From NCBI RefSeq assembly GCF_964019385.1, contig NC_088650.1:31767139-31831138 (forward strand): a DNA stretch of 64,000 nt, given 5' to 3'. Below, one piece after another: positions 1 to 25,103 of this stretch. A program made the translations under genes and the position numbers. This stretch comes from Sycon ciliatum. Lineage: Eukaryota; Porifera; Calcarea; Leucosolenida; Sycettidae. The notes below the pieces were generated by a model. It was not told the origin of the DNA. It saw only the letters and a program-made list of their open reading frames with translations, and did no database searches. The stretch's first letter is position 1; each line of letters opens with the position of its first letter.

Positions 1-15
1 CCTGAAACATGCGGA

Positions 16-930
<915 letters not shown>

Positions 931-1412
931 CCGTAATCCGGCGCTTATAAGCCTGTATTCGGATTTAAGCCCACCTCCTTTTATAGGCCCATGTGCTAGT
1001 AAACAGACACAAATACAACCCGACTTTCGAGTAGAATATGTTCACAATATGGACTCTTGCTACCATTGTACAGCAGGTCAGTGCAGTTTACCAGTACAAT
1101 ACAGTAGACAAACTATGCCCACGGACTCGTACTTTTTCACGTACAATTGTGGCCAAAGAAATCCCGCCCACGAGTCAAAAGCAGCGCCGCGGTTCCATTT
1201 CAATTACATCATGCACGCTCCAAAAGCTGATCTGAGGACTGCAGGGGCCGCATGAGCCTTGACGCTGCTTTCGGCATGTGGGTCGGATTTCTTTGGCCAC
1301 GACTGTACCTTCAACTTTTTAATATTGACCCAGGGCTAAAACAAACAATTTTTCCCTGGCTATTTTACCCCCGAAAGTGCATTATTTCACATATAAGCCG
1401 ATGGAATTACGG
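931..1412. mobile_element. Tc1/mariner-like MITE with long imperfect inverted repeats
   Basis: The left end begins CCGTAATCCGGCGCTTATAAG after a TA. The right end, read in reverse, begins CCGTAATTCCATCGGCTTAT and is followed by TA, fitting a TA target duplication. A second inverted block (1140-1186 against 1262-1308) pairs inside it, so most of the 482 bp folds back on itself. No transposase is present, so it would depend on an element elsewhere. A related terminus beginning CCGTAGAATCCCG occurs at 62463. The superfamily call rests on the TA duplication and is an inference. Confidence 0.55.
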
Positions 1413-1562
1413 TATCGGTATGGCGGATACACATGCAGTGGAAGCCAGGGGTTATTTTATTTTTATTCCCGTAGCTATGCAGAAGACGTTACTTCAGTAA
1501 CGTCTGGCGCTAGCCAGGGTCCACACAGCTTTAATTTGGTGTTTGTGTGTTTGTGTCACGCC

Positions 1563-1846
1563 TGGCGCTATCCCGTATCTGTCCCGTACCGTACCGTACC
1601 ATCAAACACAGCTAGCCACATACAGCTGGCCGCACTATTCAAATAGGGCTTTCAAACGCAAGATCGTAACGTGAAGCAACTTGGAAGAATGAGTATGAAT
1701 GCGAAGTGTAGGGGGGAATGCATGTAGGGCGATAGTGAGGGTTCGAATCCCAGGTAATGCCTGAAAAAAAAAAAGGAAAATTGAAAACTTTATAACATCC
1801 CTATTCTTTTTTTGCCGTCATCAAGGCGGTAGATGGTGTCGTATTA
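1563..1846 (+). repeat. tRNA-derived SINE, copy 1
   Basis: A perfect RNA polymerase III B box (GGTTCGAATCC, 1740-1750) lies about 55 bp after an A-box-like AGCAACTTGGAAGA (1674-1687), the spacing of a tRNA. An A-rich stretch follows at 1764-1774, then a tail with TATAACATCCCTAT. A second copy follows immediately at about 80% identity by eye, which shows that the unit is a repeat. The CCGTACC-rich part upstream of the tRNA head also repeats. Confidence 0.7.
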
Positions 1847-1849
1847 CCC

Positions 1850-2125
1850 TCGACCGTACCTGTCCCGTACCTGTCCCGTACCGTACAATCAAAGACGGCT
1901 GGCCACAATGCATATTCAAATAGGGCTTTCAAATACAAGATCATAACGTGAAGCAACTTGGAAGAATTAGTATGTATGCGAAGTGTATCAGGGGATGCAT
2001 GCAGGGCGAAAGTGCGGGTTCGAATCCCAGGTTATGTCTAAAAACAAAAAGTAGCAATTTATAAGAATTATTTTATAACATCCCTATGCTTTTTTTGTCT
2101 AGGTCATCAAGGCAAAAAAGCATAG
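1850..2125 (+). repeat. tRNA-derived SINE, copy 2 (tandem)
   Basis: This is the same unit as the preceding copy, head to tail. The B box GGTTCGAATCC is at 2017-2027, with the same CCGTACC-rich leader and TATAACATCCCTAT tail. Fragments of its 3' part (GGGCCCTGAGC with a CATCAAGGC motif) recur near 10890 and 11230 in intron 1 of the zinc-finger gene. Confidence 0.7.
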
Positions 2126-2159
2126 CGTAGGGCCCTGAGCTTCCAAGCTCTCTCGTTTT

Positions 2160-4810
2160 ATTTTATTCAAGCAATACATGGCTGGGGTAGCCAATGACCA
2201 CTTTGCGTGGCATTACTTTGAAGTACTTAGCAGAGAATGAAAGGAAGCATGGCAAGACTAGTATGCTGGTCAACACAGTGACACACTGCCGGCTAGAGGA
2301 CACAGTGACTTATCCGCAGCTCGGCCGCATCATTGCTGCAGCTGTCAGTGTGATTGAGTGGCAAATATATATATATATACCGGTACGCAGCTCGAAAGCG
2401 ACAACACGACAACGGTTGCGACTCACCTCATTTGTGTGTAGAGTCAGACAGAGCTTGCATTCATACGAGCCTAAATGATTCTTCATAAAGTAAGGATCCT
2501 GGAGTGAGAGAAATAAAGAGAAAGGAAGAGAGAGAGAGAGAGAAAGATAGATAGAGCGAAAGAGAAACAGAGAGAGAGACGCGAACGAACGATCAATCAG
2601 GAAAGAAAATATCTCCCGCACGCACACAGACACGCACACACCATGTATGTATACGCCCGTCGCAAGAGAAGCACGCAAATCTGCAAATGCACTGGACGTG
2701 CACCCACAGATTTTCTCTTATAGCAACGATAGCGAACAAGATCTGAATGAGACAGATCAAGACCTGCGCCAGATAACTGTCTAATCCACACAACTGGCGA
2801 AGCCATTTGAATCGACCACCAATGCACACCTGGTCTACACCACACGGAGTACATCGGCATAAAACGGCCAAGACAGTTACCTATACACACCCTACACTTG
2901 CTGGGGGAACCAGTACAGACTGTCTACACACTGCTTTGATAGAAGCAGACACTAGATGCACTGGTACCTTGAAGTGAAATTGGACACACACACACACACA
3001 CACCTGTGAGTGCACGTATATGCTGGCAATGAGACATTTTCAGGACTTGATCACGAAAACGTGTTAGGGCCTGCAGTGCAAGACAGTGCAGTGCACGCAA
3101 GGGTACGTGCGGATTGCGCGCGTGCACATGTGTGTGTATGTGCGCGCACGTGGGCGTGTGTGTACGTGTCTGAACCGCATAGAAACTTTCTGCAGCACAA
3201 ATTCACAGAACTAGCTAGTGGATCTTGGACAGATGCACACATTTAAGAGCGGAGACCTATCTCGATGACGTCGTGTACAGTGTTCTTGTGGTACAGAGAG
3301 TGTTCAGTACATCAAGGTCAAGACAGGGGTACATTGGGTCGCGTGCTCACTTAACAAACCCCCAAAGTTTAGTGATGTAATGCCGGATGGACCTTGAGCA
3401 CTGGTCTGTGCCACTAGTAATTCCTACAACCATGTCATGTGAATATACGGCCACATGGTGCTGGGTCACCCAGACACCCCGATGAACAGACCTACCCTTT
3501 GTGCAGTATAAGGCGGTGGCTGTGTTTGCACCATAGCACTGCGGATAGAAGTGTATGGGACGGAACGCATTTTCCTGTGTTCGAAGGCCACCCCACCGTC
3601 TGCTTTTGCGAGGTTTCCACAAATCAGGAGAGTTAGGCTCTACTGGATATCTAAGTGTAATAGGGTATTCCCCTGTGTCAAAGAACTTTATTGAAAAATC
3701 CATGAAAACGAGATCCGGAAAGATGAATCGAAAAATCCGAAGTCAACGCATGCCCGCAGTCAATTATTACTGAGTCGCAGTCACTACTATCAAAGCAGAG
3801 CATTCCTCTGGCGTTGGTGCTAACACGTCTGTGGTTGGACTGCACGCAGGGTGAAGGAGATAATACGTGGTTGCGCTATCATACGAGGTGCAGTGCATAG
3901 AGCGGCATCACTCTCATTGTTTTGTCAATACTCCAGATGGTAATAACGATGATTCTATTCGCAAGGCCTCTATATTGCAGGCAACCCATTCCTTGTCGTC
4001 TTGATCCATATGATTTGTATGCAAGCTGTTATGTACATGATTGTACTAATGATGATGGTATTCGCGGGATCCGCGTCAGCATCGCTTGAATCATGAATGT
4101 TCAGAAATGCACAAACTAGCCTTCTACACAAGATTTTAACTCAGCAGTGCGATGTGAATCCAGATTACACTGCTACGAACAGTGCTCATCGGGTACATGC
4201 GTTTATACCTGGTGAAGAGCATGTGACTCATTACATACATGCATCAAAGGAGAAATTTCGCGACAAATATCAAGCCGAATTTGTGATAATGTGAATGCAC
4301 GGTGCACATTTCGCTCTGCTGGTGCTACTTCGAGTTTGTTCAATGTAAATGAATGCACATGCTTGCTGAATAGATAGAAACGACTCGAAATACAGCTTAT
4401 AGTCATAAAACTACGAGCACGCTGATAATGTGAGAAAAAAGGCAACTTTTCAATGGAGAACTAAAAATTCAAAAAATATTAATAATTCAGGAGTAGCTAA
4501 CCTTATTCAAGTCAATTGTGTCCAAGGCTAGCTGCCTGAGGCGCTCCCGCCTGTCTCTGTTCGTTTCTGACCATGATGCCACACCACCAGAGCCAGTCTT
4601 GCCACCGGCACGGTTTTGGAAATCCATCGTGCAGAACCAGTAGTACCAATAAAATTCTCAATGACAACAATATTCGTCAAGCTGTGCAAGAGAGCCAATT
4701 CCCCGGGATCCCATGCGCGTCGCTTGTACAAACTCTTTGGTACGAGTACATGCATTGTATAATCATGATCAAGAGTTCATACTCTTGTCATGATTCATGG
4801 TCCCCGGTAC
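2160..4810. other. Intergenic, no gene seen; short AG/AC microsatellites
   Basis: It contains an AG-rich stretch at 2518-2580, an AC run at 2985-3003 and a TG/CA-rich patch near 3128-3170. The open frames are short and unrelated to known families. A small hairpin with CAAGAGT and ACTCTTG arms sits at 4768-4790. Confidence 0.55.
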
Positions 4811-4812
4811 TA

Positions 4813-5496
4813 CAGTTGCGCTCGGTGAAATCCGGCCCAAAGTGCATAACTGACGCCCAGTACTGATGCGGCCCTTGACGCCCTCAAAGTTGTACAAGTG
4901 CTAGTGTGCACGTGCACCGTATGAACTGTACCAAAGTGTAAAAAACCGCGCCAAACAAAGACAAGTGTAACATTCATTTCAGTTCACTGTTCATGTTCAG
5001 CACAAGTAAAGAAGAAGGAGATCGTTTCCATGGTTTCGGAGCAGTTTATTTCATACACAGAGCAGCAGGGCTTCAATATTTTGTGTGGCCACCGTCTGCC
5101 TCGATTAGGGCTTCAACACGACGTGGCATTGACTCCACGTATGGCGGGGAAACCGTGTCAGGAGCCAACGAGTCCCACTCCAGGTGTAGTGCCTGCACCA
5201 GCTGGTCAGCATTCTCGCAGCGATGTGGAATTATTCTCTTCTTGAGAGGAGCCCACACATTGGGAATGGCCATGTCCTTCTTCTCTATCTCTTCTTGATC
5301 TTGAGCTGTACTTCGTGAGGTGAATGAAACAGGAAAGACATTTCGAAATGTTTTTATTTTTTTACACGTGCACTCCGAACTTTTACACGAGGTGCGTACA
5401 GTTGAGTTCGTACACACAAATCGCTTGTGATGTAATGGGAGCTGGCTTCGCGGCGCCGGCTTTGCACTTCAGGCCGGATTTCACCGAGCGCAACTG
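4813..5496 (-). mobile_element. Deleted Tc1/mariner transposon
   Basis: The terminal inverted repeats are CAGTTGCGCTCGGTGAAATC on the left and its complement (GATTTCACCGAGCGCAACTG) on the right, each abutting TA (4811-4812 and 5497-5498). The 684-bp element keeps only the C-terminal transposase segment on the minus strand, so most of the coding region has been lost. A 186-bp MITE with the same terminus sits in intron 2 of the zinc-finger gene, so this family was active in this genome. Confidence 0.85.
5073..5290 (-). pseudogene. Tc1/mariner transposase, C-terminal fragment
   Basis: The translation contains MAIPNVWAPLKKRI followed about 45 residues later by ESMPRRVEALIEADGGHTKY. This is the signature end of Tc1-type transposases (the NPIE-W-LK block, then SMPRR and a Gly-Gly-x-Thr-x-Tyr tail). 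The first catalytic Asp and the DNA-binding helix-turn-helix regions are missing. It lies inside matching Tc1 inverted repeats. It cannot encode an active enzyme. Confidence 0.85.
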
Positions 5497-5498
5497 TA

Positions 5499-6567
5499 GA
5501 TCTACGCGTGGGGACTACTGTAAATCAACAATTTTTGGCCGGTGAGAAACTTTGCAATTATTTGGCCGATCTCGAAATGAAACTTTTGGCCGTGGCCGTG
5601 TTACTACAGAGTACAGTAGTATCAAGAGTACATGTTTATGTACTCTTGGTAGTATGTCATGTGTGACAAACTTTGACTTACAACTAATAATTACTTACAT
5701 GACATAGGCCTGCGATTTACTTTGGCCCGGCCGTGGGCACCAAGCCACGAAATCAGCGAAATCAGTGATTTTAAACTGCACGCAAATCATGAAGTGCACT
5801 CTGCGAGTGCGAGGACCTCTCTCTCTCACATGTGACGTCATCATTAAGTGATTTGTTTCCAACCAAGGCCTCCACGCATGGCAAAATTTTTATTGTGTTT
5901 TGTTCGCCCGTACTCTGCATGCAAGGACCTTGCACTCTGCACCTACCACTGTATTACGAGTAGATCTACGCCCGGCGCCCCAGCATGCACTCGATCGACT
6001 CGAGCGAGTCTGTACACACGTAGACCTACGTAGACCTACGCGAAGATCCGTCGCAATGCCGGGCATACGCCGCACGGCGCGGAGCACGAGCAGTCGCTGA
6101 GTCTACGTGTAGAAGCCCTGCAGCACAGCTCACATGCATATCAGCATAGCATTCAAAAAGAACGAGGAACGTTTGCTGGTCGTTCACAAGTAATAAAGTC
6201 AAGAAGAAAGCAGATCGTCTTTTCAGCGGACAAAGAGATCCTCACGTCTTCTGGCCTTCACCCTTCATCGAGTACCGTCCACCTATAATTTGTTCGTTGC
6301 ACGACTTTCAGCATCCATTGATGTTCGTGAGTCTGCCTGGGGAAAACGGAGTCGTCTCGTTTGGCAAGTCCAATTCACAGGTGGCATTCTAGGTTTCTTG
6401 CTAGAATTGTATGTCCATTTCTGTTGCACCAGGCCAGATACGCAGTCATAATCTCATTGTCGCACATTGTGAGCAGATTTCGGGAGAGCAAGAGGGGATT
6501 CATATTCGCAGTCGTTGTTCTAATGCAGTAACATTGTAGAAAGAACAGACTCAATATTTATTTCAAG
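5499..6567. other. Upstream flank and putative 5' UTR/promoter of the CCCH gene
   Basis: No other gene is seen. A perfect short hairpin with arms CAAGAGTACAT and ATGTACTCTTG lies at 5629-5654. The last part, about 6200-6567, probably contains the promoter and 5' UTR of the gene starting at 6568, but I see no clear TATA box or initiator and cannot place the transcription start. Confidence 0.4.
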
Positions 6568-19159
<12,592 letters not shown>

Positions 19160-19160
<1 letters not shown>

Positions 19161-19788
19161 AGTTCTCGACAACTGCAGGCTGTAACCAGGGAGTCGTTAT
19201 TTGACGACTCCCTGGCTGTAACCTGGGCTTGTTTTCTTACTTCTGCATTGGACAAGGACCTGCTACAGACAGTCAGTGCACAGTGAGTGCATAATGAAGC
19301 CTGCTCCGGAGCAGGGAGTAGTAAAATACCGGTAATTCAGCACTCCCTGTTCCGGAGGCGCCTACAGCGGAGCTATGATTGCTCGAAGCAAGCGACAACC
19401 AAGAGACCACCACCATGACCACTGATTATAGTACTGAATAGTGCCGCTCAAGTATTCTAGCTAGCAGTGTGCCAGTAGTGTCTGCTTCGGAGCTGATTGC
19501 TGATCTGGCAGCTTGCGGCAAGCAGTAGGATACAGAATGGCAAATTGCCAATGCTGTGTGAGTTTTAGAAGACTCTGTTGGTCAGCAGGAACACGCGGGC
19601 CCTGTGATCTGATGGTGATAACAAGTCACAACAAGAGTACTGTGGTTAATGTACTCTTGGTGGTAATGATAGTAGGTGGGGGTGTTTTCAGAAATTGTTG
19701 ACGAGCGCTAGCACCACACCTACCATAGCAATGCAAATCGAGTTTGTCATCGATCAGATCACCACAAATGTGGCAAATGTGACAATGC
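19160..19788. other. Intergenic with strong hairpins
   Basis: There is no gene. CCAGGGAGTCG and CGACTCCCTGG pair across a short loop at 19188-19217. A second fold pairs CTCCGGAGCAGGGAGT (near 19305) with ACTCCCTGTTCCGGAG (near 19342). A CAAGAGTAC...GTACTCTTG hairpin lies at 19632-19660. These may be remnants of small fold-back repeats. Confidence 0.5.
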
Positions 19789-20600
19789 ATGGGAAAGGGT
19801 GTCGCACCTCCTCAAGGTGGGCGCCACTGGTATGGCCGGCCCAGCAGACCTGAGAGCCACAGCCTCGCAGTCCCTATTTTGCAGTCACATTTGCACGCAC
19901 ATCGTATTCGCGTTGGATCACATCTGCATGGTGTCCCAGGAAGTCTGGAGGTGATTATCTTAAGTTTCTTGGTACTTTTTGACTTTCTGAAACCAGCCGG
20001 GATTGAGGGTATTGTGAACACCAGATCAGTGTTATCTTGTATATTACTCAAGTGAACACCAGATCAGTGTTATCTTGTATATTACTCAAGTGCTGAAAAC
20101 TACTAGACAGTGTACAGCTTGGAGCTGAGCATCCGGTGTTTCTTGATATTGTCAAACTAGATCCCGAAAGAACCCTTCTTGTTGCGGTGGAGAAGAACAG
20201 CAACTTCGGAGTGGTAGTGGTCGGAAATCTACATGACATGTCTTGCGTGACGACATTTGTAGACAGATGGTCAAAACCGGGATGCCAGATCATTTATAAA
20301 TCTTCCGTAATTGAAAGTTCTCAATTGAATGGTATAGCACGTAGATACACTGATGTTGATGATCAGTCCCAATCTAATTCTGACCAGAACACTGAGCGTG
20401 AACACAAGGATTACATTTAAAGTTTCAATCAAGAGTTCCAAACAACCCGTGTTAGGTTTAAAACGTGTTTTAAGGATCCAGAATTAATACTAGTGTCCGC
20501 TCAGGTGCTGTCATTGCAACGATATTTCGAAACAATTGGGGCTAACAATCCGCTTTCTCGTTTTCTCAGTTGTGTGCGTATAAACGCCAGAGAGTAAATT
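19789..20600 (+). pseudogene. Decayed copy of the zinc-ribbon repeat protein (compare 33238)
   Basis: From about 19925 the sequence aligns closely with 33590-34224, for example the stretch encoding KPAGIEGIV, then VFLDIVKL, then LLVAVEKNSNFGVVVVGNL. The frame is broken, a 39-bp segment (20013-20051) is duplicated in tandem, and part of the C-terminus is missing. The N-terminal zinc-ribbon cysteines are not seen. Downstream flanks also match 34225-34805, so the whole unit was copied. Confidence 0.7.
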
Positions 20601-21163
20601 GCAAATCTGTCTTGCCTCGGATGCGTCCTAGTGCTTATCCATTGAAGTATGTCTTCATTTATTGTCGTACCTATTCATAATGCCTATTCATGATCTCAGG
20701 CTAATCAATGCAGTACACTTGTGATTCGTCTCACTTTTTCATCTTGTTTTGTAACACTTTGTTTGTTTGTCGAAACCCACATTTGTATTATTTTGTTTAT
20801 TTCCCGTTCTAAGAACACGACGTATTCTACTCTTCAATGTCATCTAACTTGACGGCGACTAGTTCAATTGTTTTCTTTGATTTCATGGATTGTGTTTGTT
20901 GTTAATAATAATGTGATGAAACTTTGTTTACCACGTTTTGTTTTCCGATTTCGTGTCCAGTTTTGTATTGTATTTCAATCCATTGCGTTTGGTGTTTTTT
21001 AACCCGTAAAAGAGGTTGTTGAAGTTCAATTTTCCTGAACGATTGCACACTAGAATACTCAGACAGCAATGAAATATCCAAGTACTTTTCTCCCGTTACT
21101 CTGAGTTTCGTGTTAAGAAACACTCATCAGATAGCAATATATGACCAAGACAAGCAGTCAAGA
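20601..21163. repeat. Shared 3' region of the zinc-ribbon repeat, copy 1
   Basis: Nearly identical to 34225-34805. It includes a minus-strand open frame of 73 residues (20902-21123) that is frameshifted in the other copy. It ends at a hammerhead-like motif. Confidence 0.75.
21092..21135 (-). ncRNA. Hammerhead-ribozyme-like motif, partial
   Basis: On the minus strand: core CTGATGA (21124-21130), stem II GTGTT/AACAC (5 bp, loop TCTT), GAAA (21106-21109), stem III ACT/AGT, then A as the cleavage-site base. Flanking stem I pairs poorly, so cleavage activity is doubtful. An identical motif lies at 34737-34780. Confidence 0.5.
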
Positions 21164-21603
21164 CGCATGACCACAGTTCACATGAGCAGCACGAACGACA
21201 TCGGACTCAAGTGAACTAGGAATAACAGGAATGACGACTGCATCATTGGGCGGCAACTTCACACTTCGACACAGTATACCATCATGGACACCTGTACTGT
21301 AGCCCTTGCAGCTGTGGTGGATACAGTCAGACAGTGGCACAACGAGGTGCAAACCTAACACGGGTGCTGAGATGTTTAACAACCTGACACCTAGCTCCAA
21401 CACATCTACGAGACGCAAACCAACAATCTTCCACCTTGGATGGCTCAGGTTAGGAAAAGTCCAAGGAGGGGAAGGAAAGTGCAACGAATAAGAGCACGAG
21501 CTATGTCCCACGACAGCAAACAATGCCGAACGTTACTGGATGATGATGAGACTTGAACTATTTTAGACCTGATGACAAGCCGTAAGGTCCTCTGTAGTGC
21601 TTC

Positions 21604-21680
21604 GGGTAATACCAAGAGTACATAAGTCCCAGGGGTTATAATATTATACTCTTGGTGTACTCTTGGTGTACTCTTGGTGT
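21604..21680. repeat. Small hairpin with tandem GTACTCTTGGT units
   Basis: CCAAGAGTACATAAG pairs with three tandem GTACTCTTGGT copies. The same CAAGAGT/ACTCTTG arms recur as hairpins at about 4770, 5640, 7824, 19645 and 62590, which marks an unnamed small repeat. Confidence 0.6.
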
Positions 21681-21689
21681 TACTGGTAA

Positions 21690-22290
21690 GTGCACCAATT
21701 CGATTTCTACAGATGAATCTGAAACGCACCGTGTTGATGAAGCTGCAAGATGCCTCTAAAATGATGGTGACATCTTCTTTCCTGTCCTGTCATAGGCCTA
21801 GGCGTGGGCGCATGCATTGCCAAGACCGCAGGCAGGTTGAAGGAGGAGACGTTCAGTACCTACATGTACATGTATGTTCTTCCAACGCCTAGCATAGAGC
21901 CAGGGGCGGCAAAGCCAAATGTGACTGGCCTCTGGATTGAGGTGAAAGACGATCAGCGTAGCTTGCTGGAGGACGGCAAACCCGTGCCAGCTGAGTCTCC
22001 AGACGAGGCAATCGATCAGTTACATAATTTGCTTGACACTCTTCCAAGACTTGTCATTCTCAATCTCATGGCGTGACTGTTGCCATGTCTACAGCCGATG
22101 AACGCCTTTCAATCCGTACTCAATGTCATGAAAGGCAGTCTGTTTTCAACCCAGTGAACTATCGAGCCAGTAGCTTACAATGTGAATTCCTGATCACGTG
22201 ATCATACGGGGTTTTAACCTGCGACGGTATGCTTCTCGACTTGTTTTATTCAGAGCCCCACATTTAAGTGAATAATAGCAACAAGGTACA
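21690..22290. other. No recognisable gene
   Basis: A 90-residue open frame at 21804-22076 has no domain that I recognise, and no splice context suggests an exon. Confidence 0.4.
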
Positions 22291-22294
22291 AGAG

Positions 22295-23030
22295 TAGTAG
22301 TAGTAGTAGTATTCTTTTATTTTCCATCGGAAGAGACAAGCTAGAGAGAAAAAGGGAAACCCCCAAGGAGGAGTCCAGGCGGGAAAGGAAAAGTAAAGAT
22401 AAGAACATTGAAAGGATCGGTCACGCAATACGATTAATTCCCATCGTGGATAGGATAATAATTATTATTCAATTGACATTCCTACGCAAGACTGAGTAGG
22501 TCGCTATTATTAACAATGAAAAATGATATTTTACCAAGCATGCCTGAAAACGACGCAGAACACACTATTATTGATGAAGCCAGCCAACAAATCATGCAAG
22601 CGGCATTGGTCGAGAAATGATGAGCGTGCTCGGCGGCGCAAATAGGAAGCCCTGCATCCACGAAAACACGTTACAAGCCATTTTAATAGCAAGAAAGAGA
22701 TACAGCACCTCAATAATGTAAATCAAAATGCTTGTTGATGATTAAGCCAACCAAATTCTTCAGGGCACGTGAACACTCCTGGCTGCACATACCATTGGTT
22801 GCAAAAACCAAGGGCGTAAATGCACCTCTCTCGACATGTATTACCCTCTGCAGGTATGTTCTTTTCTTCTGTTGCTCATTCCTGGTTAGCTGAGCAAAAA
22901 CCTCCGGTCTCGACTGCAAGGACGCTGAAGGATGAGTCACTCTAACATCAAAAATGCGTCTTGCTGCCGAGACCAGAAGCCCCTTGCACAGATATCCAGA
23001 CGAGCCTCCGGACACCGGTTAGTCGTGGCA
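22295..23030 (-). mobile_element. 5'-truncated LINE (non-LTR retrotransposon)
   Basis: In minus orientation the C-terminal coding region (see the next entry) is followed by ATGGAAAATAAAAGAATACTA and short (CTA)n repeats at 22290-22312, a LINE-like 3' end. The upstream RT is not present as an intact frame. Confidence 0.6.
22531..23015 (-). pseudogene. LINE ORF C-terminal fragment
   Basis: The translation includes FDVRVTHPSASLQSRP, then VIHVERGAFTPLVFATNG and CSRALKNLVGLI. I recognise this as the C-terminal segment after the RT domain in a widespread group of invertebrate non-LTR elements, where the Gly-x-Phe-x-Pro-Leu-Val-Phe block is conserved. A frame change near 22710 splits it in two. Confidence 0.65.
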
Positions 23031-23305
23031 CCAGGGAGTAGGCATTGGCGGATGATGCTCGAAAAGGTGGCAGATTCTGGTCGAAAAGCAGTGAAATTGG
23101 CAGAACCATACAAGCCTTCTGGCGGGCAATTCCTCAAATTCTGCTCCATTTCTTTATCCACATACCAAACATGCATGAAACTTACCAGAAAAAGTACCGA
23201 ATTCTGCCAATTTCTCTGCCGGCATTATCCGCAAAGGCCTACCAGGGAGCGCCTCACGTGACGGTATGCTTTGAACCAAGTAGTAGTAAACTACAGTTAT
23301 AATAT

Positions 23306-24020
23306 TGTAGTATCCCTGCCTTGCTAGTACTATGTAATATCTACTGACCTCTAATCATGTCACATGTACACGTACATGCACTGCATGACTCTTGTCACTC
23401 CTTTACTGACAAGCCTGCAAAGCTAATATATCACTTCTCACTACTTGTGTTTCTCTTGCGCTTGCTGGATTGCATATTACATATCTTTGCTAGTTTAGAT
23501 CATCACACCTGTATGTACATGTAGAATTAACACCCACATGTTGTACTGAACCTCCCTGACCCTGGCTGAGGTCATGCGGACAGTCATGACCCTTTCTAGA
23601 TCCTGTTTGCATCCATTTGCCAATGCCCTCCCTGGCCTCTGTTCCCCTCCAAAGTTCCGTTTGCTTCTTTCATCCTTATACATTTAGATACTGTTGCTAT
23701 GCCTTCCCAAGTTCTGTTTGGACTGACACAACAGACTTTTGCCCTTTTTCATGACTCATGGCTCATGCAGACGCTATGATGATCTCCTTCCTTTTCGCCC
23801 TATAAAAGCTGCCATGCTTTACTCATTTCTTCAGAACAGAACAGAGTCCCTCCTGGCAGATTGAGCCGGAGCAGTTGTATTCCTTTCAGAGTCCCTCCAG
23901 GCAGATTGAGCCGGAGCAGTTGTATACATACATGTAACTTCAGGCAGATTGAGCCGAATAACATAATATTAGTCAGTCTTCTTGTGTGTGCCTCCTGATA
24001 CCACTCGGCGACCTATTACA
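23306..24020 (+). repeat. Element 1 5' LTR
   Basis: 715 bp with TG...CA ends. A CCTATAAAAGC box (about 23799-23809) is a good TATA candidate for LTR transcription. Downstream there are three direct GGCAGATTGAGCCG repeats (near 23858, 23903 and 23943). Confidence 0.93.
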
Positions 24021-24165
24021 CTGGTGGCAGCGGTGGTTCAATTTTATAATTGCTAGATTCGAACCCACCTAGTATCTGTATTACACTGGTGGCGCGGTGG
24101 TTAAAGTTAACGACGTTCCTTTGTAAGATTCGAACCTACCTATTACACTGGTGGCAGCGGTGCGT
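24021..24165 (+). promoter_or_regulatory. Triplicated primer-binding site, tRNA-Leu type
   Basis: TGGTGGCAGCGGTGG follows the LTR after 1 nt (24022-24036). Degenerate copies lie at 24087-24100 and 24149-24162, each preceded by the LTR-end sequence TATTACAC. Between them are GATTCGAACCCACC (24056-24069) and GATTCGAACCTACC (24127-24140), which match the complement of a tRNA-Leu T arm. The 15 nt match the complement of the 3' end of eukaryotic tRNA-Leu (AAG/TAG) including CCA, by recall of that tRNA. Confidence 0.8.
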
Positions 24166-24353
24166 GATTTCGTCCCTGTACTGTAAATCTACTGTTTACG
24201 CTACTTCAGTCTTGTTGTTGCCGTCCTTAGTCAATCGTTGTCGTCATTCTCGTTGTTAGTACCTATTACCTTGATGGCAGCCTCGAACGATGAGCGGAAA
24301 GCACCGTTAATTGGCCCCCACCGCGGTTCTGAACCCATGACGATCTGACAACG

Positions 24354-25103
24354 ATGCAGAATCTCGGTTCGCCAGTCCATCCGAACAGCAGATCGACGCT
24401 GCGACGCCCGCGTTCCCGCAAAATGGATCACCATCATTCTTCAGCGAGTTTCCATGCCCGGTATGTCCCTGGACTACAGCCACCGGTATATGTACGACCC
24501 AAGCGACGTCGGCCCTTTCGTCTTCGCCCATATTGCCGATACTGCAAGCAGATTGGCCATGCCATTGCGTATTGCTATCGTCGTCGCGATACACGGCACA
24601 TCTTCCCTTCAACCCAGGTATGTCACCCTTCTTGCTTTATCCCTACTCAATCATCAACCCCGTCAAATGCAACTGTTACTGGTACACATGCTACCCCTAT
24701 CGTGCAAGCAACGCCGCGCATTATGCAAACTCCCCCATCCAGCAGTAGTTTTCATTCTGTTCTTATGCTCCTCGCCTCGCTCCTTGCGGCCCTATCCCTA
24801 TCACTAACTCGTTCTGCTGCCAAAGTTGTTCCCCTGCTAACATCTCTCACATTTAGTTTGTTTGCTACACTACACGCTATACACAAGGCCCTCCACGTTC
24901 CTTCAGCCACTCCATCCCACAGACAATCCCACTCCCAGTCCCCGCCCCACCATTCGATCAACAGCCTAGGACTCACAACCCTACATATACCTTCATGTCC
25001 GTCCAGATACATGCAGTACCCAGTTCTAGATCGCCCAACATTCCGTCCCACTGACACTCCCCTACAACCGCTTTCTCCCCGGTCTGACCACAAAGTGTCC
25101 TAG
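24354..25103 (+). CDS. Gag-like protein with a CCHC zinc knuckle
   Basis: 249 residues. The zinc knuckle CRYCKQIGHAIAYC (C-x2-C-x4-H-x4-C) lies near residues 60-73 after a basic segment (RPKRRRPFRLRP), as in retrotransposon nucleocapsids. The rest is Pro/Ser/Thr-rich. No capsid fold is evident and no pol follows. It would bind element RNA for packaging; that role is inferred from the knuckle and the position between LTRs. The true start could lie upstream. Confidence 0.6.
   Translation: MQNLGSPVHPNSRSTLRRPRSRKMDHHHSSASFHARYVPGLQPPVYVRPKRRRPFRLRPYCRYCKQIGHAIAYCYRRRDTRHIFPSTQVCHPSCFIPTQSSTPSNATVTGTHATPIVQATPRIMQTPPSSSSFHSVLMLLASLLAALSLSLTRSAAKVVPLLTSLTFSLFATLHAIHKALHVPSATPSHRQSHSQSPPHHSINSLGLTTLHIPSCPSRYMQYPVLDRPTFRPTDTPLQPLSPRSDHKVS

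Noticed and set aside
1740-1750. Functional tRNA gene at the B box
   Set aside because: The acceptor and D arms do not fold and the sequence is repeated with an A-rich tail, so it is a SINE.
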